The notes: a model not told the origin generated them from the sequence alone. A stretch of DNA of 64,000 bases from Nocardioides sp. WS12 (GCF_014108865.1 NZ_CP053928.1:2542001-2606000), one strand, 5' to 3'. Positions 18,924 to 28,004 are shown, counted from the stretch's first letter. Program-made: numbers and translations.

Positions 18924-19354
18924 TGAAGATCGAAGCCTGGATCTTCGGCCTGACCACGATCTTCCTGGTCCTGGTCTCGCCCGCCTACTGGTTCATCACC
19001 GACGCCGGCACTCAGTGCGGCCAGGAGAACTGCGCCGACTGGACCGGCACGTCCGCCCTGGTCATGACCACGCTGCTGTGCGCGATGATGACCCTCTACC
19101 TGGGTTTCCACGCCAAGCGCATGGATGCCCGGCCGGAGGACCGCAAGGACGGCGAGATCGCTGATGGCGCGGGAGAGCTCGGGTTCTTCCCGCCGTACTC
19201 GTGGTGGCCGCTGTGGTGCGCCGCCGCTCTCGGTGTGATCGTGTTCGCCGTGGCCGTGCTGGCCTGGTGGCTCGTGATCATCGGATTCGTCCTCGGCGCG
19301 CTCGCCGTCCCGGGCTGGATCTACGAGTACTACCGCGGCGAATACGCCCACTGA
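18923..19354 (+). CDS. ctaF: Cytochrome c oxidase subunit IV, actinobacterial
   Basis: 143-aa membrane protein of the actinobacterial CtaF family, a small structural subunit of the aa3 oxidase in the bcc-aa3 supercomplex. Helices are visible at the N-terminus (IFGLTTIFLVLVSPAYWFI), around residue 45, and two more in the C-terminal half. FFPPYSWWPLWCA is a typical stretch. The ATG shares one base with the ctaD stop, and a strong hairpin terminator follows, making ctaC-ctaD-ctaF a closed operon. Confidence 0.9.
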   Translation: MKIEAWIFGLTTIFLVLVSPAYWFITDAGTQCGQENCADWTGTSALVMTTLLCAMMTLYLGFHAKRMDARPEDRKDGEIADGAGELGFFPPYSWWPLWCAAALGVIVFAVAVLAWWLVIIGFVLGALAVPGWIYEYYRGEYAH

Positions 19355-19377
19355 CAGACCCTTTCGGGCCAGATTTC

Positions 19378-19421
19378 GTTGGCGGTGTCGCACCTCACGG
19401 TGTGACACCGCCAACGTGTTT
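19378..19421 (+). terminator. Rho-independent terminator after ctaF
   Basis: A 17-bp stem with one G-U pair (19378-19394 with 19399-19415, TCAC loop) followed by GTGTTT. Confidence 0.85.
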
Positions 19422-19449
19422 CCAGCCGTTCTGGTGAGGTGATGGCAGG

Positions 19450-19455
19450 TACCCT
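19450..19455 (+). promoter_or_regulatory. Leaderless -10 element of the L,D-transpeptidase gene
   Basis: TACCCT, six bases, then GTG at 19462. Confidence 0.6.
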
Positions 19456-19461
19456 TCTCGG

Positions 19462-20670
19462 GTGTCCATTACGTCCCGTCGCACTCATCTGGTGCGTGCT
19501 CTTGCCGTCCTGTCCATCGTTGCGGTGGTCGCGGCTGGTTGCGACGGCTCGGGGGTCCTTCCGGGAGCAGGTGACGACGGGAGCGCCGAAACGACGGCAG
19601 CGGCCGCGGTCCAGGCGACGGTGCACACCAACATCAAGCCCGGTGCGACCAGGGTCCCTGTCGACAAGATCCTGCGCGTCGCAGCGGTGGACGGCACCCT
19701 GAAGACCGTCAAGGTCCGATCGGCCGCCGGCCCGCTCAAGGGCAAGGTCGACGCGGCGAGCGGACGCTGGATCGCCAGCGACCGACTCGAGCCCGGTGTG
19801 CGCTACCGCGTGCTCGCGACGGCCACGAACGCCGAAGGCACCGAAGCCACCAGCGACACGGTTTTCACGACCCAGGCGCTCTCGCTGTCGCAGCAGACCT
19901 ATCCGTCCGTCTCGCCGCTCGACGGCGAGAAGGTCGGCATCGGTATGCCCGTCGTGGTCACCTTCGACCTCCCCGTGATCGACAAGGTCGCGTTCGAGAA
20001 GAAGATGAAGGTCACCGCGGTCCCCACCCAGGCCGGTTCGTGGCGCTGGGTCGGCGACAAGGAAGCACACTGGCGCCCGCGCGCCTACTGGAAGGCCGGC
20101 TCGAAGGTCGACGTCAACATCGACATCAACAGCGTGCCGGCCGGTGGCGGCGTCTACGGCCAGGAAGACCGCGATCTCTCCTTCACGGTCGGCGACGCTC
20201 ATGTCTACAAGGTCAACGCGAAGACCCACCAGATGAAGGTCATCTCCAACGGCAAGCTGCTGCGCACCATCCCGATCACGACGGGCAAGGCGGGCTTCAT
20301 CACCCGGTCGGGCACGAAGGTGATCATGGAGAAGTTCGCCACCCGCCGGATGAACTCCGAGACCGTCGGCATCCCGGCGGGCTCGGCCGAGGCCTACGAC
20401 CTCGACGACGTGAAGTGGGCGATGCGCCTGACGAACTCCGGTGAGTTCATCCACGCCGCTCCCTGGTCGGTCGGCTCGCAGGGCAACGCCAACGTCTCCC
20501 ACGGCTGCACCGGCATGAGCACCGCCAACGCTGCCTGGCTCTACGACATGACCCGCCGCGGCGATGTCGTCGAGTACGTCGGCACGAACCGTCCGATGGA
20601 GTCCTGGAACGGCTACGGCGACTGGAACATCACGTGGCCCGACTACGCGGCAGGTTCCGCGCTCAACTGA
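19462..20670 (+). CDS. L,D-transpeptidase lipoprotein (YkuD domain, LppS/LdtMt-like)
   Basis: 402-aa cell-wall enzyme making 3-3 crosslinks in peptidoglycan or attaching proteins. Layout: lipoprotein signal with VAAGC near residue 27; two Ig-like/big domains (about 50-145 and 150-250); YkuD catalytic domain from about 255. The catalytic motif is IHAAPWSVG...SHGCTGMS with His and Cys. This is the domain order of actinobacterial LdtMt2-type enzymes. The GTG was chosen by the leaderless promoter. Its stop abuts, with zero bases between, the stop of the opposing glycosyltransferase gene. Confidence 0.92.
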   Translation: MSITSRRTHLVRALAVLSIVAVVAAGCDGSGVLPGAGDDGSAETTAAAAVQATVHTNIKPGATRVPVDKILRVAAVDGTLKTVKVRSAAGPLKGKVDAASGRWIASDRLEPGVRYRVLATATNAEGTEATSDTVFTTQALSLSQQTYPSVSPLDGEKVGIGMPVVVTFDLPVIDKVAFEKKMKVTAVPTQAGSWRWVGDKEAHWRPRAYWKAGSKVDVNIDINSVPAGGGVYGQEDRDLSFTVGDAHVYKVNAKTHQMKVISNGKLLRTIPITTGKAGFITRSGTKVIMEKFATRRMNSETVGIPAGSAEAYDLDDVKWAMRLTNSGEFIHAAPWSVGSQGNANVSHGCTGMSTANAAWLYDMTRRGDVVEYVGTNRPMESWNGYGDWNITWPDYAAGSALN

Positions 20671-21804
20671 TCAACACTGCGTCGCGTCGGCCTGGAACGT
20701 CTGAGCGAGTTGAGCGCTGATGGTGGACAGGATCGTCGCCTTCGTGATGGAGGGCAGGCTCGCTCGCCGGACCTCTTCCCTGGACCGTCCACGCATCTCG
20801 TAGGCGTAGGAAAGGATGGCGTCCATCGACACCGGACCCTTCCTGAAGAAGAACTCACTCGGTGGGAACACGTCGCGATGACCGGCATAGGTCGGTAGTC
20901 CGGACGCGAGGTATTCGCGCACCTTGAGACTGCAGGCCTCTGCCATCTGCTTGCGTTCGAGGGCGAAGGCGGAGAGGCCGACCCAGGCTGCGGAGGCGAT
21001 CTGGTTGATCTCGGCTCGCGAGCGGGGGCCGTGCAGTCGGACGCGCGGATCCAGCGGGCCCGGGGGCAGCGCGTCGTCCGGCACGGTGCCGACCAGGTGC
21101 AGGACGAAGTCGTCGGTGGACCTCTGAACGGCGTCGACCAGAAGGTCGATCCCTTGCCAGGGGGCGAAGGTGCTGGCAACGAACAGGAGTTCTGGCACCT
21201 CGTTCCGGTCGTCGTCCAGCAGGTCGACGGTGTGGGGGTCGATGCCGTTCGGAAGTACGAAGGTCGGCAGGTCCACCCCAGCGCGTCGCCGTTCGTACTC
21301 GGTGATCTCCGCGGTGACTCCGACGATGCCGTCGCCCGCACGGATCGCCCGCACCCCGACGGTTCGTTCGGCGACCTCGCGCAGTCGCCCACCCAACCCG
21401 GGAGAGAGCTGGATCTCGGGCACCTCCAGCGTGTGGTGGACCGACAGCAGCGGAACGTGCATCTTGCGGGCCGCAGCCGGTCGATGGGTGTCGTACTGCA
21501 GGTGCCGGAGCAGGACGACGTCGTACTCGTCCTGGATCGCGACGAGCCAGCCGTAGAGAGCGGTGAGGTGGGCCTGCCGATCCAGGGCCCGACGCAGGAG
21601 GGAGCCGCCGCGTGGCGCGGCCGCATCCTGGCTCGCGCGCAGCGGCTCGAGTGCGGGCGGGAGGTGTCCGCGCGTGAAGATGCGTGCATGCCAGTCGAGG
21701 TCGTGGTCGTCGGCTGCGGCCTGTTCGGCGCGGACCTGCTCCAGGAGACCGGTCAGCAGGGGATCCTCCGGGTCGCGCACCGGTGTCACGTGGAGGACTC
21801 GCAC
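20671..21804 (-). CDS. Glycosyltransferase family 4-like protein
   Basis: 377-aa GT-B fold glycosyltransferase. The N-terminal domain begins MRVLHVTPVRDPED; the C-terminal nucleotide-sugar domain shows FVLPNGIDPHTVDLL, LLFVASTFAPWQGIDLLVDAV and KVREYLASGLPTYA, the usual GT4 acceptor/donor elements, although the EX7E motif is not perfect (EACSLKVREYL). Donor and acceptor unknown. It is divergent from the GT operon, sharing a 74-bp promoter region, so it probably belongs to the same glycan pathway. It has a leaderless GTG start. Confidence 0.8.
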   Translation of the reverse strand: MRVLHVTPVRDPEDPLLTGLLEQVRAEQAAADDHDLDWHARIFTRGHLPPALEPLRASQDAAAPRGGSLLRRALDRQAHLTALYGWLVAIQDEYDVVLLRHLQYDTHRPAAARKMHVPLLSVHHTLEVPEIQLSPGLGGRLREVAERTVGVRAIRAGDGIVGVTAEITEYERRRAGVDLPTFVLPNGIDPHTVDLLDDDRNEVPELLFVASTFAPWQGIDLLVDAVQRSTDDFVLHLVGTVPDDALPPGPLDPRVRLHGPRSRAEINQIASAAWVGLSAFALERKQMAEACSLKVREYLASGLPTYAGHRDVFPPSEFFFRKGPVSMDAILSYAYEMRGRSREEVRRASLPSITKATILSTISAQLAQTFQADATQC

Positions 21805-21810
21805 TTGCCC

Positions 21811-21816
21811 ACCCTA
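21811..21816 (-). promoter_or_regulatory. Leaderless -10 element of the minus-strand glycosyltransferase
   Basis: TAGGGT on the minus strand, six bases before the GTG at 21804. Confidence 0.6.
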
Positions 21817-21831
21817 GTGAGCGCCCGTCGT

Positions 21832-21837
21832 TAGACT
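21832..21837 (+). promoter_or_regulatory. Candidate -10 element of the glycan operon
   Basis: TAGACT about 41 bp upstream of the GTG at 21879, with a GGAAGGA ribosome site in the leader. It is back to back with the promoter of the divergent glycosyltransferase. Confidence 0.5.
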
Positions 21838-21878
21838 GCGGCGCAGCGCGGTTGCCGACAGCGGGAAGGACGGATGGG

Positions 21879-22682
21879 GTGCCTGACTGTCTCGTCCTGA
21901 TTCCGTACCACGAGGCCGGCGAGAAGTTGCTGGCGTCCCTCGATTCCATCGTCGACCCGGGCCAGCGGCTCGAGGTGCTGGTGGTGGACGACGGCAGCAG
22001 GCGTTTGCCCGCGACGGCATCCGTCGACGGGCGCTCCTGGCCCTTCCCCGTGCGGATCGAGACGCTGCCCCGCAACGTCGGCATCGCCGAGGCCCTGAAC
22101 CACGGACTGGGGTACGCCGCGCCGTACACCTATGTCGCTCGCCTTGACTGCGGCGACACCTGCCTGCCGAATCGGTTTCGCCTCCAGCTCGACGAACTGG
22201 ACCAACACCCGGACCTGTTGTTGCTGGGGGGAGCAGCCGAGTTCGCGACGCCGGAAGGGCGGACCCACCTCGAGTACTTTCCGACCACCTGGGCGGGCGT
22301 GTTGCGCCGACTCCGGGTCAACTCGGCGTTCCTCCATCCGTCCGTCGTCTTCCGGTCCGCGGTGATCGATCGCGTCGGGCTGTACCCCGTGGACCGGCCC
22401 GCGGCCGAGGACTACGCCTGGTTCTGGTCGATCGCGAAGGTGGGGGAGGCACGGAGCCTTCGCGACGTGGTCCTGCGCTACGAGATCGACCCGGATGCCA
22501 TCTCGTCCCTGCATCGCCGGCGCCAGATCCGGAGCCGGATCCAGGTGATGCGGGACAACTTCGACCTCACTCCCGGCGCAGTGTGGGGACTGGTTCGCTC
22601 AGCCGTGCTCTACCTGTCCCCGCGTCGCGCCGTCGTCCAGGTACGACGCGCGCTGGCTCCGTTGCTGCGGAATGATCGATGA
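21879..22682 (+). CDS. Family 2 glycosyltransferase
   Basis: 267-aa GT-A fold glycosyltransferase. Family 2 signatures: CLVLIPYHEAGEKL at the start, VLVVDDGSRR (nucleotide-binding Asp-Asp), LPRNVGIAEALNHGL, VARLDCGDTCLPNRF (DxD-like DCGD metal site) and the late VGLYPVDRPAAEDYAWFW with the ED acid. The GTG start follows GGAAGGA at 8 nt. First gene of a four-gene operon whose members overlap by 1-4 bases. The sugar transferred is unknown. Confidence 0.85.
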   Translation: MPDCLVLIPYHEAGEKLLASLDSIVDPGQRLEVLVVDDGSRRLPATASVDGRSWPFPVRIETLPRNVGIAEALNHGLGYAAPYTYVARLDCGDTCLPNRFRLQLDELDQHPDLLLLGGAAEFATPEGRTHLEYFPTTWAGVLRRLRVNSAFLHPSVVFRSAVIDRVGLYPVDRPAAEDYAWFWSIAKVGEARSLRDVVLRYEIDPDAISSLHRRRQIRSRIQVMRDNFDLTPGAVWGLVRSAVLYLSPRRAVVQVRRALAPLLRNDR

Positions 22683-23806
22683 CCGACCGGCCCGGCCCCG
22701 GTGCCCTGCGCGTGCTCCACGTCAGCCAGCCCACCAGTGAAGGAACGGCTGTCGTCGTGGCGAACCTGGTGGCCACCGGGGTTCGGAACGACCAGGTCGC
22801 CGACGTTGCGTCGGGGCCGACCGGGCACCTGGCCAGTGATGCCGGGGCCGCAGGCGGTGGCTGGATCGACGTACCGATGACGCGACTGCCCAACCCGGCA
22901 GACCTCGCCCACTGGTGGCGCTTGCGCCGCCTCCTGGTCGCGTACGACGTCGTCGTCCTCCATTCCAGCAAGGCCGGCCTGCTCGGACGACTGGCCCTGA
23001 TCAGCCTGCCCCGGCGGCGACGCCCGGCGTCGGTGTTCGTGCCCCACGGCTGGTCCTGGCACACAGGTGGACGCCTGGGTGGGGTCTATCGCTGGATGGA
23101 ACGGATCCTGGCTCCGGCGACCGACTGCATCGTTGCCGTGTCCGATGCCGAGGCCCGCGACGGGGGAGCCGTACTCCGGGGGCGCGGTCGGATCGAGGTG
23201 ATCGCGAACGGGGTCGACACCGACCGGTTCGCTCCCGCCGCGGAGCCGCGCGATCCGGCGACGCTTCTCGTCGTCGGCCGGCTGGCGCGGCAGAAGGGTC
23301 AGGACGTCCTTCTCCGGGCGCTGGCCGAACTCGATGACGTCCGCCTGGATCTGGTCGGCGACGGACCCGCTCGCACGGAACTGGAATCGCTCGCCGCCGA
23401 ACTCGGCGTAGCGGAGCGCGTGCGGTTCCTGGGGACTTCATCGCCCCTGGAGCACCTCCGCTCGGCGACCCTCGTCGTCGTACCGTCGCGTTGGGAGGGC
23501 CTGTCCCTTGCCCTCCTGGAAGCGATGGCCACCGCAGCGCCCGTGGTGGCGACGAGCGCCGGCGCGAGCGGCGTCCTCGAAGGCGCGGGCTGGGTGGTCG
23601 ACGCTCCGGAGGAGGAGATGGCAGGTGCTCTGGCATCGGTCGTCCGACGAGCCCTCGATGCGCCGGCGGAGCGCGAGGCGTTCGGCGGCGTCGCGCGACA
23701 GCGGGCCGTGGAACTCTTCTCCGGCAGCGTGTGCGCCGCCGAACACCTTCGGCTGTGGGCCACGCTGATCGAATGTCGCACGACGCCCCAGGGTGGCATC
23801 GCATGA
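22679..23806 (+). CDS. Family 4 glycosyltransferase
   Basis: 375-aa GT-B glycosyltransferase (GT4). The N-terminal acceptor domain starts RVLHVSQPTSEGTAVVVANL; the C-terminal domain has IANGVDTDRFAPA, TLLVVGRLARQKGQDVLLRAL, LVGDGPARTEL, VRFLGTSSP and VVPSRWEGLSLALLEAMA with the EX7E motif. This is a textbook retaining GT4. The ATG overlaps the upstream stop (ATGA). It likely adds a sugar to a polyprenyl-linked glycan on the cytoplasmic face. Confidence 0.9.
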   Translation: MTDRPGPGALRVLHVSQPTSEGTAVVVANLVATGVRNDQVADVASGPTGHLASDAGAAGGGWIDVPMTRLPNPADLAHWWRLRRLLVAYDVVVLHSSKAGLLGRLALISLPRRRRPASVFVPHGWSWHTGGRLGGVYRWMERILAPATDCIVAVSDAEARDGGAVLRGRGRIEVIANGVDTDRFAPAAEPRDPATLLVVGRLARQKGQDVLLRALAELDDVRLDLVGDGPARTELESLAAELGVAERVRFLGTSSPLEHLRSATLVVVPSRWEGLSLALLEAMATAAPVVATSAGASGVLEGAGWVVDAPEEEMAGALASVVRRALDAPAEREAFGGVARQRAVELFSGSVCAAEHLRLWATLIECRTTPQGGIA

Positions 23807-25128
23807 AGGCGGGTTCGAGGCGCGATGCGTGGTTCGTCGGCACCGTGGAGATCGCAGGGATCTGTCGTGACCTCACGCTGGGACTCCGTTCCCTCGGGCT
23901 GGAGGTCCACGCGGTCACCTATGAGCGGCATCCGTTCGGCTACGGGACGGACGCACCTGGTCGCGTGATCGGATCCATCCAGGCGCTCCATGCCTGGGGC
24001 GCTGCAGGCCGCCGCGGCACCCTGCGAGGTCGCCTGCGCCACGTTCTCGGGAGCTCGGCAACCCTGCCCCTGAAGGTGTGGCTGATGTCGACAGCCATCT
24101 GCCGTAGCCGGAACTTCGTGTTCTTGTGGGGCCGTTCCTTCCTGCCGTGGAACCTGGACCTGCCGGTGCTCAAGCTGCTCGGCGCGCGGATCATCGTCAA
24201 CGTGGGTCTGGGGTCGGAGATGCGACCGCCGTACATCGACGGAGGGCTGTGGGGTCCTTCGGGGGATCTTCGTCCGAGCTCGCGCCGGCTCTCCTCGCGG
24301 GCGCACCGTGCGCGTCGACAGCTCCGGCGGATCGAGCGCCACGCCGACTACGTCATCGGCCAACCGTTGAGCTCCAGCATGTTCGGTGTTCGGCCCCAGG
24401 TGAACTGGTTGACGATCGGTCCGCCCATTGCCCCACTGCAGGAGCCAGCGCCGGGCGCGATCCGGCCGCCGGGCGGCCCGGTGCGCATCGCGCACTCGCC
24501 CTCTTCACCCGTGCCGAAGGGAACTCCCCAGATCCGGGCCGCGATTGCGGAGCTGCGGGCGCGCGGTCACGACATCGAGTTCGTCGAACTGATCGGCAGG
24601 CCCAACGCCGAAGTCCTCGCCGAGTTCGCGTCCTGTGACCTGGTGGTGGACCAGGTCTTCTCCGACTACCCGCTGACGCGTACCTATGTCGAAGCAGCCT
24701 GGTTCGGCACGCCCTGCGTCATGGGCGGCTACGGATGGGACCGGCTGGAAGCGTTCATGGACCCCGACACCCTGCCGCCGCTCAAGCTCACCCACCCCGA
24801 TCGCCTGATCGAGGCCATGGAAGATCTCGTGGCCGACGCCGCGGCACGACGGGAGCTCGGTTCCCGTGCTCAGGCGTTCGTCCGTTCCCACCTGCTGGCC
24901 GAGAAGGTCGCGGCCCACCACGTGCGGCTCCTGACGGACGGGGCGCCCGACGAGTGGTACTTCGATCCGGGCGACGTGCGCTACTTCGAGGGCTACGGCC
25001 GACCGCCGGAGGTGACCAGGGCAACGATGCGCGAGATCATCGCCGCGCTCGGCGTTGCCGGTCTTGCCCTCGACCATGACAAGGCCCTCGAAGGCGACGC
25101 GGTCGCGTTCGCCGATGGTGAGCCTTGA
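23803..25128 (+). CDS. Glycosyltransferase-like protein of unknown specificity
   Basis: 441-aa protein not clearly assigned. It starts MKAGSRRDAWFVGTVEIAGI, has a Rossmann-like N-terminal half (NFVFLWGRSFLPWNLDLPVL, ARIIVNVGLGSEMRPPYID) and a C-terminal half that looks GT-B-like: IAHSPSSPVPKGTPQIRAAI and DLVVDQVFSDYPLTRTYVEAAWFGTPCVM, the last resembling a GT4 donor-site helix. A roughly 60-residue tail follows (DEWYFDPGDVRYFEGYG). The ATG overlaps the preceding gene by four bases. Position in a glycan operon supports a transferase role. Confidence 0.65.
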   Translation: MKAGSRRDAWFVGTVEIAGICRDLTLGLRSLGLEVHAVTYERHPFGYGTDAPGRVIGSIQALHAWGAAGRRGTLRGRLRHVLGSSATLPLKVWLMSTAICRSRNFVFLWGRSFLPWNLDLPVLKLLGARIIVNVGLGSEMRPPYIDGGLWGPSGDLRPSSRRLSSRAHRARRQLRRIERHADYVIGQPLSSSMFGVRPQVNWLTIGPPIAPLQEPAPGAIRPPGGPVRIAHSPSSPVPKGTPQIRAAIAELRARGHDIEFVELIGRPNAEVLAEFASCDLVVDQVFSDYPLTRTYVEAAWFGTPCVMGGYGWDRLEAFMDPDTLPPLKLTHPDRLIEAMEDLVADAAARRELGSRAQAFVRSHLLAEKVAAHHVRLLTDGAPDEWYFDPGDVRYFEGYGRPPEVTRATMREIIAALGVAGLALDHDKALEGDAVAFADGEP

Positions 25129-26528
25129 TGATCCGGCGCTTCCTCCGTGACGGAGCGGTCTACTTCATTCCCACGGTCCTGACCGCTGGCGTCGGGTTCG
25201 TCATGCTCCCGCTCTACACCCGCCTCCTGAATCCCGGGGACTTCGGCTCCCTGGACCTGCTGGTCCTCTTCAGCTCCATCGTGCGGCTCACTCTGCCGCT
25301 GGAGGTGACCCAGGCTGTCGCCCTGTTCAGGGGCGACGCCACGCCCGCGGACCGCGATGTCCTGACCGCGTCGGCGTGGCGCTTCACCTGTGCCGTCTAC
25401 GTCGGCTTCGTCGTGGTCGCCGGCCTTGCTGCGGTGCCGCTGAGCCGGATCGTCATGGGCAGGGACGGGCTGGTTACCGAGTTCATGGTCGGGATCGTCT
25501 ACATCGCGCTGGGAGGGCTCTTCTACTTCCAGCAGAGTCAGCTGCGCTTCGAACTGCGGGCCCGCGCCTGTGCTCTGGTCAGTGTCGCCCAGACCTTCGC
25601 GCAACTGTGCGGAGCCGCGATCCTGGCGTGGGGCCTGGACCTGGGGCTCCTGGGTTTCATCGGTGGCATGACCGCTGGCATGGCCTCGGGTGTCGTGATG
25701 GCGACGGTCCTGTTGCGCACGAGCCTGAGAGGCACCTTCTCGCGGGCCCAACTCCGCCGGATGCTCCGCTTCTCCCTGCCCCTGGTTCCGTCGGGCGTGG
25801 CCGTCTTCGTCACGGCCTCGATCGGACGCTACGGCCTGAACGCATGGCAGGACCTCGACGAGGTGGGCATCTACGCGCTGGCCTTCCGTGTGAGCGGCGT
25901 CCTGCTGCTCATCACCGGCGCAGCGCAGGCAGCCTTGACCCCGCTCGTCTATGCCCGGCACGGCGAGGCGGCAGCGCGGACCGAGGTCGCCACGCTGCTG
26001 CGCTACTTCGCGACCGTCATGGCGTCGGTGGTGGTGACCTTTGCCTTGTTTGCCCCGGAACTGCTGGACGTCGTGGGCACCGACGCCTACGCCCGGTCAG
26101 CCCAGCTGGTGGGGGTGCTCGCTCCCGGTGTCGTGATGGCCCAGCTGTACGTGTTCTTTCCGGGGCCGTTCGTCGCCCGGCGGACCGGTCTGGTCCTGGC
26201 CATCAACGCCTTCGGCGCCTGCGTCGCGGCCGGTCTCGTGGTGGCCCTGGTTCCCAGCGAAGGCGCCACCGGTGCAGGGTGGGCGGCCCTGATCTCGAGC
26301 GGGGCCACCTTGCTGGCCTACATCCTCGTCAGTCAGCGCCTGTGGCCCGCTCCGCATGCGTGGCTCGGGCTCGGCGTTCTCGCCATCGTGACCGTGGGGA
26401 TCTGCGTGGCGGCGCAGGATGTTCGGGAGGCGGGCCCCGTGGCGAGCTTGGGGGCGATCGCGGTGGTCCCCGTCATCGCGCTGGCCACCAGGCTGGTGCG
26501 ACCGAAGGAGCTCAGCCGTTCGCAGTGA
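25128..26528 (+). CDS. Wzx-like oligosaccharide flippase (MOP superfamily)
   Basis: 466-aa polytopic protein with about 12-14 hydrophobic helices, typical of polysaccharide flippases that turn undecaprenyl-linked repeat units to the outside. N-terminal GAVYFIPTVLTAGVGFVMLP and LYTRLLNPGDFGSLDLLVLF match the Wzx/RfbX pattern (Y-x-R-x-L-x-P-x-x-F-G). The ATG at 25128 shares one base with the upstream stop; a TTG at 25125 is less likely. No Wzy polymerase is evident next to it. Ends 9 bp from the convergent sugar transferase. Confidence 0.85.
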   Translation: MIRRFLRDGAVYFIPTVLTAGVGFVMLPLYTRLLNPGDFGSLDLLVLFSSIVRLTLPLEVTQAVALFRGDATPADRDVLTASAWRFTCAVYVGFVVVAGLAAVPLSRIVMGRDGLVTEFMVGIVYIALGGLFYFQQSQLRFELRARACALVSVAQTFAQLCGAAILAWGLDLGLLGFIGGMTAGMASGVVMATVLLRTSLRGTFSRAQLRRMLRFSLPLVPSGVAVFVTASIGRYGLNAWQDLDEVGIYALAFRVSGVLLLITGAAQAALTPLVYARHGEAAARTEVATLLRYFATVMASVVVTFALFAPELLDVVGTDAYARSAQLVGVLAPGVVMAQLYVFFPGPFVARRTGLVLAINAFGACVAAGLVVALVPSEGATGAGWAALISSGATLLAYILVSQRLWPAPHAWLGLGVLAIVTVGICVAAQDVREAGPVASLGAIAVVPVIALATRLVRPKELSRSQ

Positions 26529-26537
26529 CCGGGTGGC

Positions 26538-28004
26538 TCAGTACGCGCCGTCGTGCTTCAGCACCGCACGCGCGGTGCGCGCGAGGATCGCCAGGTCGCC
26601 GGCCATGGTCCAGTTCTCGACGTAGTACAGGTCGAGGCGCGCGGACTCCGGTTGGCTGAGGTTCGAGCGCCCCGAGACCTGCCACAGACCGGTGAGGCCC
26701 GGGCGCACCTTGAGCCGGTGGTGCATCGAGTCGGTGTACGACGCCACCTCGGCCGCGACCTGCGGGCGCGGGCCGACCAGGCTCATCTGTCCGGCCAGCA
26801 CGTTGAACAGCTGGGGGAGCTCGTCGAGCGAGTAGCGGCGCAGGAAGCTGCCGACGCGGGTGACCCGCGGGTCGTCGGCGAGCTTGAAGAGCAGGGCATC
26901 CTTGCCGTGGGCATCCATCAGGGACGCGTGGGCGGTGTCCGAGCCGACGCCCATGCTGCGGAACTTCCACACGCCGAACTCCTGGCCGTTGAGGCCGATC
27001 CGGCGGTGCCGGTAGAACAGCGGGCCACGGTCGTCGAGCTTGATGGCCACGGCCACGGCGACGAACACCGGGAGCAGGGCCAGGATCAGGCCCAGTGACC
27101 CTAGTCGGTCGAACGCAGCCTTGCCCCAGCGCATCGCACGGGCCACCTGCGGCGGCTCGACGTGGAGGAACGGAAGGCCGGCAACCGGGCGCATGTGGAT
27201 ACGCGGACCGGCCACGTCGATCAGGTTCGGGACGACAATCAGGTCGATGTCGGTGCCCTCGAGATCCCAGCCGACCTGGCGGAGGTCGACGGAGGACCCG
27301 TAGGAGCCGCTGGCGATCAGCAGCGTGTCCGCCTCGTGCTCGCGGCACAGGCGCGCGGCGTGTTGGGGACTGCCCAGCACGGGCACCGGCAGGTCGGGGG
27401 CCGGCTCGGGCACGCAGGCGCCCATGACGCCGTACCCGAGTTCGGGCTGGCGGGCCAGGGCCGAATGCAACTCCGCCACCGACTGGGCGTCGCCGACGAC
27501 GACGACGCGGTGCAGCAACTGGTGGCTCACCCGCAGGCGGGTCACCACCGCGCGCACGGCGAAGCGCTCGAGCAGCAGGCCGGCCGTGCCGAGGGCCCAC
27601 GCGATCGCGAAGTACCCGCGGGACATGTCGTAGTTGATCAGGTAGGCGAGCATCGCAATGGCGCCGGCGGCGGCCACTGAGCCGCGCACGACACACTTGA
27701 ACTCGTCGGTGCCCTGGGCGAACTGGCGGCGCGAGTAGGCGTCGGTCAGCCCCAGTGACAGCATCCAGACCGGCACGATCCAGCCGAAGTCGATGAGCGG
27801 AACGCCCGTACGCCACTCGATGCCGGTCGGCGGCCAGGTCCCGAAGCCGAACTTGAGGCCGACCGCGGCGACGGCCGCGAGAGCGACGGTCATGAGGTCG
27901 AGCAGTGCGGTGATCAGGATCAGCCGGGCCATCCTGTTGCGGATGCCGACGGGCCGGGCGGAGATGCGGGTCGAGGCATCGGCGGCGAGTGCAGTCGTCG
28001 TCAT
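26538..28004 (-). CDS. Polyprenyl-phosphate sugar-1-phosphate transferase (exopolysaccharide initiation)
   Basis: 488-aa polyisoprenyl-phosphate hexose-1-phosphate transferase of the WbaP/CpsE type; it starts glycan assembly by loading a sugar phosphate on undecaprenyl phosphate. N-terminal: four to five membrane helices; centre: Rossmann-like region RVVVVGDAQSV; C-terminal: catalytic bacterial sugar transferase domain with YRHRRIGLNGQEFGVWKFRS, RRYSLDELPQLFNVL, GQMSLVGPRP and RPGLTGLWQVSGRS. The ATG at 28004 was preferred to one at 28043 because AAAGGGG lies just before it. An inverted repeat sits about 96 bp upstream. Confidence 0.92.
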   Translation of the reverse strand: MTTTALAADASTRISARPVGIRNRMARLILITALLDLMTVALAAVAAVGLKFGFGTWPPTGIEWRTGVPLIDFGWIVPVWMLSLGLTDAYSRRQFAQGTDEFKCVVRGSVAAAGAIAMLAYLINYDMSRGYFAIAWALGTAGLLLERFAVRAVVTRLRVSHQLLHRVVVVGDAQSVAELHSALARQPELGYGVMGACVPEPAPDLPVPVLGSPQHAARLCREHEADTLLIASGSYGSSVDLRQVGWDLEGTDIDLIVVPNLIDVAGPRIHMRPVAGLPFLHVEPPQVARAMRWGKAAFDRLGSLGLILALLPVFVAVAVAIKLDDRGPLFYRHRRIGLNGQEFGVWKFRSMGVGSDTAHASLMDAHGKDALLFKLADDPRVTRVGSFLRRYSLDELPQLFNVLAGQMSLVGPRPQVAAEVASYTDSMHHRLKVRPGLTGLWQVSGRSNLSQPESARLDLYYVENWTMAGDLAILARTARAVLKHDGAY

